Shown here one piece after another: positions 57,294 to 64,000 of a stretch of DNA of 64,000 bases. Each line of letters starts with the position of its first letter. Position 1 is the stretch's first letter. This stretch comes from Microtetraspora glauca. GTDB lineage: Bacteria; Actinomycetota; Actinomycetes; Streptomycetales; Streptomycetaceae. The notes under the pieces were generated by a model, which was given only the letters and a program-made list of their open reading frames with translations, searched no databases and was not told the DNA's origin. A program made the position numbers and the translations under genes. Where the stretch lies: contig JOFO01000013.1 of NCBI GenBank assembly GCA_000721275.1, positions 1 through 64,000 on the forward strand. Direction: 5' to 3'.

Positions 57294-57321
57294 GGGGCCC
57301 GTTCCTGGGGGAACGGGCCCC
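57294..57321. terminator. Terminator after the CHAP-VCBS gene
   Basis: GGGGCCCGTTCC (57294-57305) pairs with GGAACGGGCCCC (57310-57321) across a TGGG loop. It lies 13 nt after the CHAP-VCBS stop (57334) and 43 nt before the Rpf-VCBS start, so the two genes should be transcribed separately. Confidence 0.8.
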
Positions 57322-57333
57322 GGTGGGCACCGC

Positions 57334-58076
57334 TTAGATGAGGTGGTTCATGCCGCCCCAGCCCTGGCCGACCTTCACGCCCGCCTTGAGGCTGTTGCTC
57401 TGGCTCTTGTAGAGGTAGAGGTCGCCGGTGCTGGCGATGGTGGCGACGACGTCGGCGCGGCCGTCGCTGTCGATGTCGGCGAGGGTGAGCTTGCCGATGC
57501 CGCCCCAGTTCTGGCCGATCTGGATCGCGGGGGCCACACCCGTGGTCGTACCGACGTACAGGTTGAGGTTGGCGGTGGCGTCGACCTGGGCGACGAGGTC
57601 GGCGCGGCCGTCGCCGTTGAAGTCGCCGGCGGCGAGCTTGGACATGCCGGACCAGCCGGAGCCGATCTGCTTGTCGTAGAAGACGTCCGTGCCGGTGCCG
57701 GCGTAGAGGCGGAGGGTGGCGTCGTCCTTGCGGACGGCCGCGATGTCGGCCTTGCCGTCGCCGGTGAAGTCGCCGGCGACGAAGTCGTCCATGGCGTTCC
57801 AGCCGGTGCCGATGACGGTGCGGGACTTGAAGCCGCCGTTGCCGTTGCCGAGGTAGAGGTGCAGTTCGCCGGTGGCGGCCTCGCGGGCCACCAGGTCGCC
57901 GTCGCCGTCGTTGTTGAAGTCGGCGGCCTTGACCTTGTCCATGGCGCCCCAGCCCGGGCCGACCTCGTGCGAGGCGAAGTCGCCGTCGCCGTTGCCGGCG
58001 TACATGCGCAGCTTGCCGTCGCTCGCGCTCACGCCGAGGAGGTCGTCGTTGCGGTCGCTGGTGAAGTCGCGGTCGC
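57334..58076 (-). repeat. VCBS module copy B (DNA-level duplicate of 56118-56860)
   Basis: This is the partner of copy A, encoding residues about 205-449 of the CHAP protein. Such close DNA identity beside unrelated catalytic domains points to recent duplication or gene conversion. Confidence 0.85.
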
Positions 58077-58683
58077 CCTTGCTGTACGAGGCCGGGGTCG
58101 CGCCGACCGGGGAGACGTAGGCGCTGATCCGCTGGCCGATGCCGCTCGGGGTGTCGCCGACCTGCTTCTGCGAGGCGCTGACCGGGACGTCGGCGACGCG
58201 GTCGCTCCAGTTGCCGTGGGTGGTGAGGATCGAGCCGTCCGCGTTGACGGCGGTGACCATGCCGACGTGCTGGGCCCAGCCGCCCGAGTAGTTGAAGACG
58301 ACGGCGTCGCCGACCTGCGGCTGGTACGAGGACGAGGTGTGCAGGGTGCCGTTGGCCTGGCCGTAGGAGTAGAAGGACGAGGCGGCGGCGGTCGTGCCGT
58401 TGACGTTGAAGTCGGAGTTCTTCCAGACCCACTTCACGAAGTCCGCGCACCAGGGTTCCGCCTCGGTGCCGGTGGAGGTGTTGCAGCTGGTCAGGAAGCC
58501 GGTGCCGCCGAGGGAGTTGGTGGAGCAGGCGTGGTCGCCGAGCTGGGCCCGGGCCAGGGCGGCGGCCTGGGCGGTGGTGTCGGCGAAGGCCGGCGAGACG
58601 GCGAGGCTCACGGTGCAGCCCATGGCGGCGAGGATGACGCCGGTGGCGGAGACGGTACGACGGGCGCGAAAAGACATGGACAT
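57334..58683 (-). CDS. CHAP-domain peptidoglycan hydrolase with VCBS/FG-GAP repeats
   Basis: A 449-residue secreted protein. The signal peptide ([20 protein letters not shown]) precedes a CHAP amidase/endopeptidase domain at about 36-165, with nucleophile Cys79 ([10 protein letters not shown]), His139 ([10 protein letters not shown]) and a polar third residue near Asn158. A loop carries a Cys pair ([14 protein letters not shown]). Residues 205-449 are the same five-unit VCBS module as in the Rpf protein, differing at few positions. CHAP enzymes cut peptidoglycan stem peptides or the amide to glycan. The shared module may direct both enzymes to the same surface site. Confidence 0.93.
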   Translation of the reverse strand: MSMSFRARRTVSATGVILAAMGCTVSLAVSPAFADTTAQAAALARAQLGDHACSTNSLGGTGFLTSCNTSTGTEAEPWCADFVKWVWKNSDFNVNGTTAAASSFYSYGQANGTLHTSSSYQPQVGDAVVFNYSGGWAQHVGMVTAVNADGSILTTHGNWSDRVADVPVSASQKQVGDTPSGIGQRISAYVSPVGATPASYSKGDRDFTSDRNDDLLGVSASDGKLRMYAGNGDGDFASHEVGPGWGAMDKVKAADFNNDGDGDLVAREAATGELHLYLGNGNGGFKSRTVIGTGWNAMDDFVAGDFTGDGKADIAAVRKDDATLRLYAGTGTDVFYDKQIGSGWSGMSKLAAGDFNGDGRADLVAQVDATANLNLYVGTTTGVAPAIQIGQNWGGIGKLTLADIDSDGRADVVATIASTGDLYLYKSQSNSLKAGVKVGQGWGGMNHLI

Positions 58684-58927
58684 GTCAGATCCTTGAAGGG
58701 TCGGTACTGCCGAGAGGTGGTCGAGGGGGGCCGCGCGGGGCGCCGGCGCCGGTGGGTGGGGCGGTTGCCGTGCCGGTCGCTGTGCCGGCGTCGGTTGCTG
58801 CGCCGGGTCCTGCGCCGGTGCCGGTCGCTGCTCCTGCGACTGCTGCCCTGCAGGAGCAGCGGTCGGGTGAGCGGGGCCGGGGTGGCGGGTGGCGCGTGAG
58901 GGGCGCCGGTGGGGACGTGCCGGGGAC
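58684..58927. other. Low-complexity intergenic stretch
   Basis: No gene is supported. Between about 58760 and 58850 the sequence is a degenerate tandem pattern built on GTGCCGGTCGCTG and TGCGCCGG-like units. Open frames across it are explained by composition. Confidence 0.4.
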
Positions 58928-59107
58928 TTACTGCCAGATCATGTCGTCGGGGGTGGCGACGACCGGCTCCTCCGCCGGGCTCGCGGCCACGGTCACGGCC
59001 CCGGTGACGGGTGCGGCGGCCGGGCCGGCGGTGGCGGCCTGGGCGACGGGGGCGGCGAGGGCGAGGACGGCGACCGCGGCGGCCAGGGCGATACGGGTGC
59101 TGATCAT
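58928..59107 (-). CDS. Small secreted peptide of unknown function
   Basis: A 59-residue product. ATG 59107 (MISTRIALAAAVAVLALAAP) gives a textbook signal peptide with cleavage likely after VAQA. The mature peptide is about 35 residues, Ala/Val/Pro-rich and ends in the distinctive acidic-aromatic PDDMIWQ. AAAGGA precedes the start. I do not know the family. Its size and export signal fit a signalling peptide, a small surface protein or a peptide precursor. The nearby TrmB/LuxR regulator and 98-residue protein may be functional partners. Confidence 0.65.
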   Translation of the reverse strand: MISTRIALAAAVAVLALAAPVAQAATAGPAAAPVTGAVTVAASPAEEPVVATPDDMIWQ

Positions 59108-59389
59108 GGCGTGAGTCCTTTGCTCTGTACGGGCCGGGGGCGCTGGGCCCGGGGCCGTGTCCGGGGCGGGTCCGGGCGGGGTGCCCGGGGTGGTGGCCCG
59201 AACCGGTGCGCGTCCCGCGGTGACGCGTTTCCGGTCCTTGCCCGCCGGTCGGTGTTCCCTGCCGGCGAGCACTACTTTCGTCGCCCGCCGGAGGCTCTGG
59301 AAGGGCTTCCGGCTGGCCCGAAAGGGCCTTGGACCCTTCCGTCCACCCCCGGGGCCGCCCGGGCTCCCGGGCTCCCGGGCTCCCGGCCC
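59108..59389. other. Intergenic region between the small peptide and the 98-residue protein
   Basis: 282 nt without a supported gene. The sequence GGGCTCCC is repeated three times in tandem at about 59358-59385, and short GC palindromes are present. A promoter for the peptide gene should be here, but I cannot place it. Confidence 0.35.
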
Positions 59390-59686
59390 CTACGGGAAGA
59401 AGGGCGCGAGCAGGGGCGCCTGGGCGCGGAGCAGCGTCCAGCCGTCGAGCTGGGGGCAGTTGAGCAGGGCGCGCCGGCAGACCGCGCGGGCGGTCGCCTC
59501 GGCGTCCTGGAGCCGGCCCGAGAGGACGTAGAGCCCGAGGACGGGGTGGGGCAGCGCGTCAGCGTGGACGGCCACGTGCTCGACCCGCTCTCCGGGCAGC
59601 ACCTGGCCGAGGACGAGAGCGCGGGTGTCGGAAGGGAGCGCCGCGGCTCCACCGAGCGCCCGCAGGCTCGCGTGGATGAGATACAT
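59390..59686 (-). CDS. Conserved-looking 98-residue protein of unknown function
   Basis: I do not recognise the family. The protein starts MYLIHASLRALGGAA and has a middle strand-helix part (GERVEHVAVHADALPHPVLG, LYVLSGRLQDAEATARAVC), ending in WTLLRAQAPLLAPFFP. The pattern of hydrophobic and charged residues looks like a small alpha/beta cytoplasmic protein with no signal peptide. It is divergent from the TrmB/LuxR regulator and upstream of the small secreted peptide on the same strand. Coding potential rests on composition and this arrangement. Confidence 0.6.
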   Translation of the reverse strand: MYLIHASLRALGGAAALPSDTRALVLGQVLPGERVEHVAVHADALPHPVLGLYVLSGRLQDAEATARAVCRRALLNCPQLDGWTLLRAQAPLLAPFFP

Positions 59687-59861
59687 GCGTACGAGCCAAA
59701 CAGGAAGGTAGACCCGGGTTCAACGTTTGACGCGGGGTCGTTTCGGGCCATGGACGGTTCCGGCCAGGAGCCGACGGAAACCTGCCCGGTCACCAGCGGT
59801 TATGGCATGATCACGACGCCTGAGAAGTTCGCTGGTGCTGTCTCTCGCGGGGGGGTTGGAG

Positions 59862-60860
59862 ATGCTGGCCGTATTGGGCCTCGACGCGCGCGCGGAGTCC
59901 GTCTACCGCTCGATGCTCACGCAGCCGCAGGCCGGCGTGGCAGCCCTGGCGGAGGCGACGGGACTCGGCGAGGACCAGGTGCGGGACGCGCTCGACCTGC
60001 TGAGTGAGCTGGCGCTCGTCCGGCCGTCCGCCGAGCAGGAGGGGCGGCTGCGGGCCGTCTCGCCGGACATCGGGATGGAGATCCTGCTCGCCCGGCAGCA
60101 GGCCGAACTCGCGGCGCAGCAGCAGCGGGTGGAGACCTCGCGGGCCGCCGCGGCCCAGCTGATCGCCGACTTCGCCGACCTGCGGCCGGCGGAGCCGAGC
60201 CCGGGCGTGGAGCAGCTGATCGGTCTCGACCGGATACGGGAGTGCCTGGCCCGGCTCACCCGCGAGATGACCACCGAGGTGATGACCTTCGCGCCCGACG
60301 GCGCCCACACGCCGGAGTCCATCGCGGCGGCCCGCCCGCTCAACGAGGAGCTGCTGAAGCGCGGGATCCGGATGCGGACGATCTACCTCGACAGCGCCCG
60401 CAACAGCCCGCACACCGTCGAGTACGTCTCCTGGCTGTCGGCGCGCGGCGCGCACATCCGTACCGCGCCGGTGCTGCCCACCCGGATGATCATCACGGAC
60501 CGTTCGACCGCCGTCATCCCGGTGAACAGCGACGACACGGCGGCCGGGGCGGTGGTGCTGACCGGGCAGGGCACGCTGAGCGCGCTGTGCGCGCTCTTCG
60601 AGACCACGTGGGCCGCCGCGCAGCCGCTGGGGCGGCCGGCGGTCCGGGACGCCGACGGGCTGACCGGCCAGGAGGCGACGACGATCCGGTTGCTGTCCGA
60701 GGGCTTCACGGACGAGGCGATCGCCAAGCGGCTCGGGGTCTCCCAGCGCACGTCCCGGCGGATCGCCACCGACCTGATGGAACGGCTGGGCGCCCGCAGC
60801 CGCTTCGAGGCGGGCGTGCGGGCCGTGCAGCGCGGCTGGCTGCCCCGCCACCCGGCCTGA
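59862..60860 (+). CDS. Regulator with TrmB-like N-terminal and LuxR C-terminal helix-turn-helix
   Basis: A 332-residue regulator. The N-terminal 65 residues resemble a TrmB-type winged helix (LGLDARAESVYRSMLTQPQA, LAEATGLGEDQVRDALDLLS). A middle sensor part resembles the phospholipase D-like ligand domain of this group (MTTEVMTFAPDGAHTPES to PVLPTRMIITDRSTAVIPVN). The C-terminal LuxR helix-turn-helix is LTGQEATTIRLLSEGFTDEA, IAKRLGVSQRTSRRIATDLM. I start at ATG 59862, with a G-run upstream; GTG 59835 is possible. It is divergent from the 98-residue gene, which may be its target. Confidence 0.85.
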   Translation: MLAVLGLDARAESVYRSMLTQPQAGVAALAEATGLGEDQVRDALDLLSELALVRPSAEQEGRLRAVSPDIGMEILLARQQAELAAQQQRVETSRAAAAQLIADFADLRPAEPSPGVEQLIGLDRIRECLARLTREMTTEVMTFAPDGAHTPESIAAARPLNEELLKRGIRMRTIYLDSARNSPHTVEYVSWLSARGAHIRTAPVLPTRMIITDRSTAVIPVNSDDTAAGAVVLTGQGTLSALCALFETTWAAAQPLGRPAVRDADGLTGQEATTIRLLSEGFTDEAIAKRLGVSQRTSRRIATDLMERLGARSRFEAGVRAVQRGWLPRHPA

Positions 60861-60895
60861 CGGCCCTCTTCGGGGAGGGCCCGGCAAGGGGCCCC

Positions 60896-60913
60896 GGGCG
60901 GCCCCGGCCGCCC
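60896..60913. terminator. GC-rich hairpin after the LuxR-type gene
   Basis: GGGCGGCC (60896-60903) and GGCCGCCC (60906-60913) form a tight stem with a CC centre, 36 nt after the regulator stop. It could be a terminator, but the region is extremely GC-rich. Confidence 0.4.
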
Positions 60914-60992
60914 CTCGTCCCGGCCCCCGCCCCGGCCCCGCCGTTCACCGAACCTTCAACCTCGCCCCTCACCCCGGGACTTGAGGGCCATT

Positions 60993-61020
60993 CAGATGCC
61001 TGCCGCACTGGGCTACCCTG
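60993..61020 (+). promoter_or_regulatory. Candidate promoter of the Ser/Thr kinase gene
   Basis: TTCAGA (60991-60996) and TACCCT (61014-61019) are separated by 17 bases. The -10 lies seven bases before ATG 61027, with no ribosome site between, so the message may be leaderless. Confidence 0.35.
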
Positions 61021-61026
61021 TGCCCC

Positions 61027-63087
61027 ATGCAGGGGGAACTGGAAAACGACTCTAGTTTGCGCGGCAGCGGCGCGATGCCGCTCGACGCGGACGACCCGCG
61101 CGCGATCGGCGCCTTCCGGCTGCTCGGCGTGCTCGGGTCCGGCGGGATGGGCCGCGTCTACCTGGGCGCGGTGCCGGGGACGTACGCGGCCGTCAAGAGG
61201 GTGCTGCCGGCGCTCGCCGAGGACCGGGACTTCCTGAGCCACTTCGGGCACGAGCTGGACAACCTGGCGCGGCTGCCCGCCGGGGCCAGCACGAAGCTGC
61301 TGGCGAGCGACCGGCTGGCGAAGCCGCCGTGGTTCGCGACCGAGTTCATCCCGGGCGTGACGCTCAACGACGCGCTGCGGCTGAACAAGGGGCCGCTGCC
61401 GGCGGGGGCGCTGTGGCGGCTGCTGCGGGAGGCGGCGGCGGCGCTGCGGACGGTGCACGCGGCCGAGATGGTGCACCGGGACCTGAAGCCGTCCAACGTG
61501 ATGCTGACCGGGGACGGCCTCTCGCTGATCGACTTCGGCGTGGCGCGGGCGGCGGACCAGAGCCGGCTCACCAAGACGGGGATGATCATCGGCACGCCGG
61601 CGTACATGGCGCCGGAACAGGCGGTCGCGGACCGGCGGCTGACGGGCGCGGCGGACGTGTTCGCGCTGGGCAGCCTGGTGCTGTACGCGGCGAACGGCCG
61701 GCCGCCGTTCGGCGACGGCTCCGGGCACGACCTGCTCTACCGGGTCGTGCACGGCGAGCCGGACTTCGGGCGGCTCGCGGAGACGGACCCCGATCTGGCG
61801 GACCTCGTACGGACCTGTCTGGCGAAGGACCCGGAGGACCGGCCGACGGCGACGGAGCTGGTGGGGCACGCGGACGCGCGGGCGGCCGGGGTCGGCTGGC
61901 CGGAGCCGGTGGCGGCGCGGATCGCCGAGCGGGCCGCGTTCGCGGCCGGGGCGCCGACCGCCGAGGCCCTGGCCGAGCTGGAGGCCGCCGACCCGTCGAG
62001 GGACGTGGCCACGGCGCCCCTGACCCCGCAGCCGGCGGTCCCGCCGCCGCCCGGCACCGTGCACCCGCTCGACGGGCGGGCGGCGGCGGACGGCAGGGCG
62101 CGCAAGCGGCGGAACCGGATCGTCATGATGGCCGTCCCGGTCGTGATCACGACGGGGACGACGCTGACGCTCACCCTGGCCCCGTACGAGATCGGCCGCG
62201 CGGGCGCGGAGGGCCGCCCGCCCGCCTCCCCGACGGCCACCCTGACACCGTCCGTCCCGCCGGCGACCTCGGGGAAGCCGGGCGCGAAGCCCTCCTCCCC
62301 CTCCGCCCCCGCCAAACCGACGGCCCAGCCGTCCGCCGGAAAGCCGTCCGGCGCGGCGACGGCACACCCGCCCTCCGGCGGCGCCGCGGCCGGCGGCGGC
62401 GGAGGCGGCGCGTCCGCCTCCGGCGCGACGACGGGCGGGGGCACCACGACCTCCGGCGGCACCGTGACCTCCGGCGGCTCGACGACGGGCGGCGGCGGCA
62501 CGTCCTCGGGCGGCGGCTCGACGTCCGGCGGGAGCACGTCCTCCGGCGGCGGCTCGACATCCGGCGGAAGCTCGACGTCCGGCGGCGGGACGACCACCAC
62601 CCGCCCACCCGCGACCTCCGCACCCCGCCCCGCCCCCACCACGTCCGCCCCCAGGCCCGCGCCGACCTCGGGCGGCGGCGGTTCGTCGACGTACGCGGTG
62701 GAGAACGGGACCAGCGGCGACTGCCTGGCGGAGCGGCAGCCGCAGTACCCCGGCCAGTCCGCCGTCACCTCGACGCGGTGCGGGACCAGCACGGCCGCCG
62801 TCGGCTACTCCTGGACGTTCAGGACCCAGGCGGACGGCTCCTTCCGGCTGGTCAGCAAGAGGTCCGGCCAGTGCCTGGACGTCGCCAGCAGCTTCTCGGT
62901 CTCGCTCTCCGCCTGCACGGGCGCGGGCTCCCAGTCGTGGAAGTACGGCGCCTCCACCTCGGCGGGCCGACAACTGGTGAACGCGAGCAACGGCCAGTGC
63001 CTGTCGGTCAACCCCGGCGCCCTGATCACCTTCACCTGCAACACCTCCCAAGCCAGCCAGCACTGGCGCACCATCGGCGCCCTCTGA
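61027..63087 (+). CDS. Transmembrane Ser/Thr protein kinase with ricin-like ectodomain
   Basis: A 686-residue receptor-type kinase. The kinase domain is at about 28-285: the glycine loop LGSGGMGRVYLG, ATP lysine Lys57 (AAVKRVL), HRDLKPSN at 150-157, DFG at 169-171 and APEQ in the activation segment. A transmembrane helix is at about 364-386 (RIVMMAVPVVITTGTTLTLT). Outside lies a Pro/Ser/Thr- then Gly/Ser/Thr-rich linker at about 395-560, and a C-terminal module with ricin B-lectin-like features (SGQCLDVASSF, NGQCLSVNPG, Trp- and Cys-containing). It probably senses carbohydrate or wall material. PASTA repeats, as in PknB, are absent. Confidence 0.92.
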   Translation: MQGELENDSSLRGSGAMPLDADDPRAIGAFRLLGVLGSGGMGRVYLGAVPGTYAAVKRVLPALAEDRDFLSHFGHELDNLARLPAGASTKLLASDRLAKPPWFATEFIPGVTLNDALRLNKGPLPAGALWRLLREAAAALRTVHAAEMVHRDLKPSNVMLTGDGLSLIDFGVARAADQSRLTKTGMIIGTPAYMAPEQAVADRRLTGAADVFALGSLVLYAANGRPPFGDGSGHDLLYRVVHGEPDFGRLAETDPDLADLVRTCLAKDPEDRPTATELVGHADARAAGVGWPEPVAARIAERAAFAAGAPTAEALAELEAADPSRDVATAPLTPQPAVPPPPGTVHPLDGRAAADGRARKRRNRIVMMAVPVVITTGTTLTLTLAPYEIGRAGAEGRPPASPTATLTPSVPPATSGKPGAKPSSPSAPAKPTAQPSAGKPSGAATAHPPSGGAAAGGGGGGASASGATTGGGTTTSGGTVTSGGSTTGGGGTSSGGGSTSGGSTSSGGGSTSGGSSTSGGGTTTTRPPATSAPRPAPTTSAPRPAPTSGGGGSSTYAVENGTSGDCLAERQPQYPGQSAVTSTRCGTSTAAVGYSWTFRTQADGSFRLVSKRSGQCLDVASSFSVSLSACTGAGSQSWKYGASTSAGRQLVNASNGQCLSVNPGALITFTCNTSQASQHWRTIGAL

Positions 63088-63118
63088 CCGCCCGCCGCCG
63101 GCCCGGCCCCGGGCGGGG

Positions 63119-64000
63119 TCACTCGCCCCGGGGCCGCCACGCCGCCGCCTGCCGTACGGAGACGACCGCGCCCCACACCCAGCCCGCGGCGCCGATCAGC
63201 GCGGCCGCGGTGGCGCATGCGACGAGCAGGCCGTCGGAGACGTACGAGGACCCGGACGCGGTCTGCGGAAGGACCAGCCACGCGCCGACGACGGAGCCCA
63301 CCAGGCCCGCCAGGACCAGCGGCAGGAGGATGCCGTACAGCGCCGTGGACCAGTACACGCGCGCGTTGCCGGTCAGCGTCGCGAGCGGGGCCAGCGCGCG
63401 TCCCTGGCGCAGGAACTCGGCCAGGCCCGCGAACCCCGACGCCATGGCGAGGATCACGATGCCCGCGAGCCCGAAGAGGGTGAGCCACTCGCCCTGGAGC
63501 TGGTTCACCCGGGCGGCGGTGAGCCACTCGCCGCCGATGGTGGCGACCTTGGCGCCCATGGGGAACGACGCGTACGCGACCTGCTTGATCCGCTCCTCCG
63601 ACAGGTCCGCGCCCGCACGGGGTGACAGCAGGACGGTCTGGGTGAAGCCCCGGCCGTCGCCCTGCCCGGTGACGGGCGCCCCCAGGACCACCCGCACCGC
63701 GCTCCGGCCGCTGTCGCTCCAGCCGAGGAGTTCCCGCAGGCGGGGGTCGGCCGCGAGGCCCACCTCGCTCGCCGGCACGGACGCGCAGGGCAGCCCCAGG
63801 GCGCTGAGCGCCGGGCATCCGCCGGTGACCGTCGTCCGGCCCGCCTGCGGCTCGAACGTCAGCGAGAGGGTCTCCGTCCCGGCGGGCAGGGCGCGGGAGA
63901 AGGCGGTCCACTGACCGGCCGTGGCGGTCGGCGGCCGGACGACGAGCGCCGAGGTGCCGATACGGTCCACCGTGGCCTGGGCCGCCCTGGCGTACGAGCC
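63119..64000 (-). CDS. FtsX-like permease, C-terminal part (truncated by window end)
   Basis: The open frame continues past the right edge, so only the last 293 or so residues are seen. A large extracytoplasmic region is followed by three C-terminal membrane helices (LFGLAGIVILAMASGFAGLA, WSTALYGILLPLVLAGLVGS, LLVACATAAALIGAAGWVWG), the arrangement of ABC-transporter FtsX/MacB-type permeases. The ATPase partner should lie outside the window. Substrate unknown; export of a lipid, peptide or antibiotic, or envelope remodelling, are usual roles. Confidence 0.8.
   Translation of the reverse strand, partial: GSYARAAQATVDRIGTSALVVRPPTATAGQWTAFSRALPAGTETLSLTFEPQAGRTTVTGGCPALSALGLPCASVPASEVGLAADPRLRELLGWSDSGRSAVRVVLGAPVTGQGDGRGFTQTVLLSPRAGADLSEERIKQVAYASFPMGAKVATIGGEWLTAARVNQLQGEWLTLFGLAGIVILAMASGFAGLAEFLRQGRALAPLATLTGNARVYWSTALYGILLPLVLAGLVGSVVGAWLVLPQTASGSSYVSDGLLVACATAAALIGAAGWVWGAVVSVRQAAAWRPRGE

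Noticed and set aside
58752..59114. Plus-strand frame rich in Pro/Val/Ala beginning in low-complexity DNA
   Set aside because: It runs through the repeat region and antisense to the small peptide gene; no ribosome site and no known domain.
59358..59385. Triplicate GGGCTCCC as a CRISPR or phase-variation repeat
   Set aside because: Only three short units with no spacers and no gene across it; listed only as a note on the intergenic region.

Overview
This is a chromosomal window from a Streptomyces or a very close relative. The DNA is extremely GC-rich, coding regions have GC-saturated third positions, and GTG and TTG starts are common. Typical markers are a complete 14-gene nuo operon, futalosine-pathway menaquinone genes (mqnA, mqnC), a WhiJ-type regulatory trio (ATP-binding protein, XRE/DUF5753 protein, DUF397 protein), an LAXTG surface protein and a PASTA-less Ser/Thr kinase. 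I see no tRNA, rRNA, CRISPR array, prophage or transposase.

Layout. 1-3 kb: a TetR regulator divergent from an imine-reductase-like oxidoreductase, then VOC and MerR/TipA-like genes. 3-16 kb: a mix of secreted enzymes (M28 aminopeptidase, CocE-type hydrolase, intradiol dioxygenase with a carbohydrate-binding module), a LolA/RseB-like protein, a polyprenyl diphosphate synthase, a POT transporter, an LAXTG protein, fumarylacetoacetase and an AraC regulator. 16.3-32.1 kb: nuoA-N on the minus strand, mostly with 4-nt start/stop overlaps and a Rex-like operator at its promoter. 32.8-40.3 kb: an NlpC/P60 hydrolase, a geranylgeranyl-reductase-family (MenJ-like) enzyme, menG, an ECF sigma factor with a membrane partner, a degenerate amidohydrolase, mqnC and mqnA. 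40.5-42.9 kb: a cold-shock gene with a terminator-like hairpin in its leader, an M23 peptidase, DUF1992 and DinB-like genes.

43.0-54.4 kb is the most unusual part. Five consecutive paralogous secreted proteins of about 730-750 residues each carry an N-terminal sensor/propeller-like region, a FlgD-like Ig segment and C-terminal FG-GAP/VCBS repeats. They form two subfamilies and apparently two transcription units. The first gene of each unit is preceded by the same leader layout: CCGTACAACC, then GAGTC, then a hairpin of unrelated stem sequence, then a G-rich ribosome site and a TTG start. A WhiJ-type trio follows. After it come two minus-strand cell-wall hydrolases (an Rpf lysozyme-like and a CHAP enzyme) that share a nearly identical VCBS module, duplicated at DNA level. 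58.9-60.9 kb holds a 59-residue secreted peptide, a 98-residue unknown protein and a TrmB/LuxR-type regulator. The window ends with a transmembrane Ser/Thr kinase carrying a ricin-like ectodomain and a truncated FtsX-like permease.

Functionally, the polyprenyl synthase, mqnA, mqnC, menG and the MenJ-like reductase would make and finish the menaquinone that complex I (nuo) reduces, so a respiratory theme runs through the first two thirds. The last third is about the cell surface: propeller proteins, peptidoglycan hydrolases, development-type regulators and a sensory kinase.
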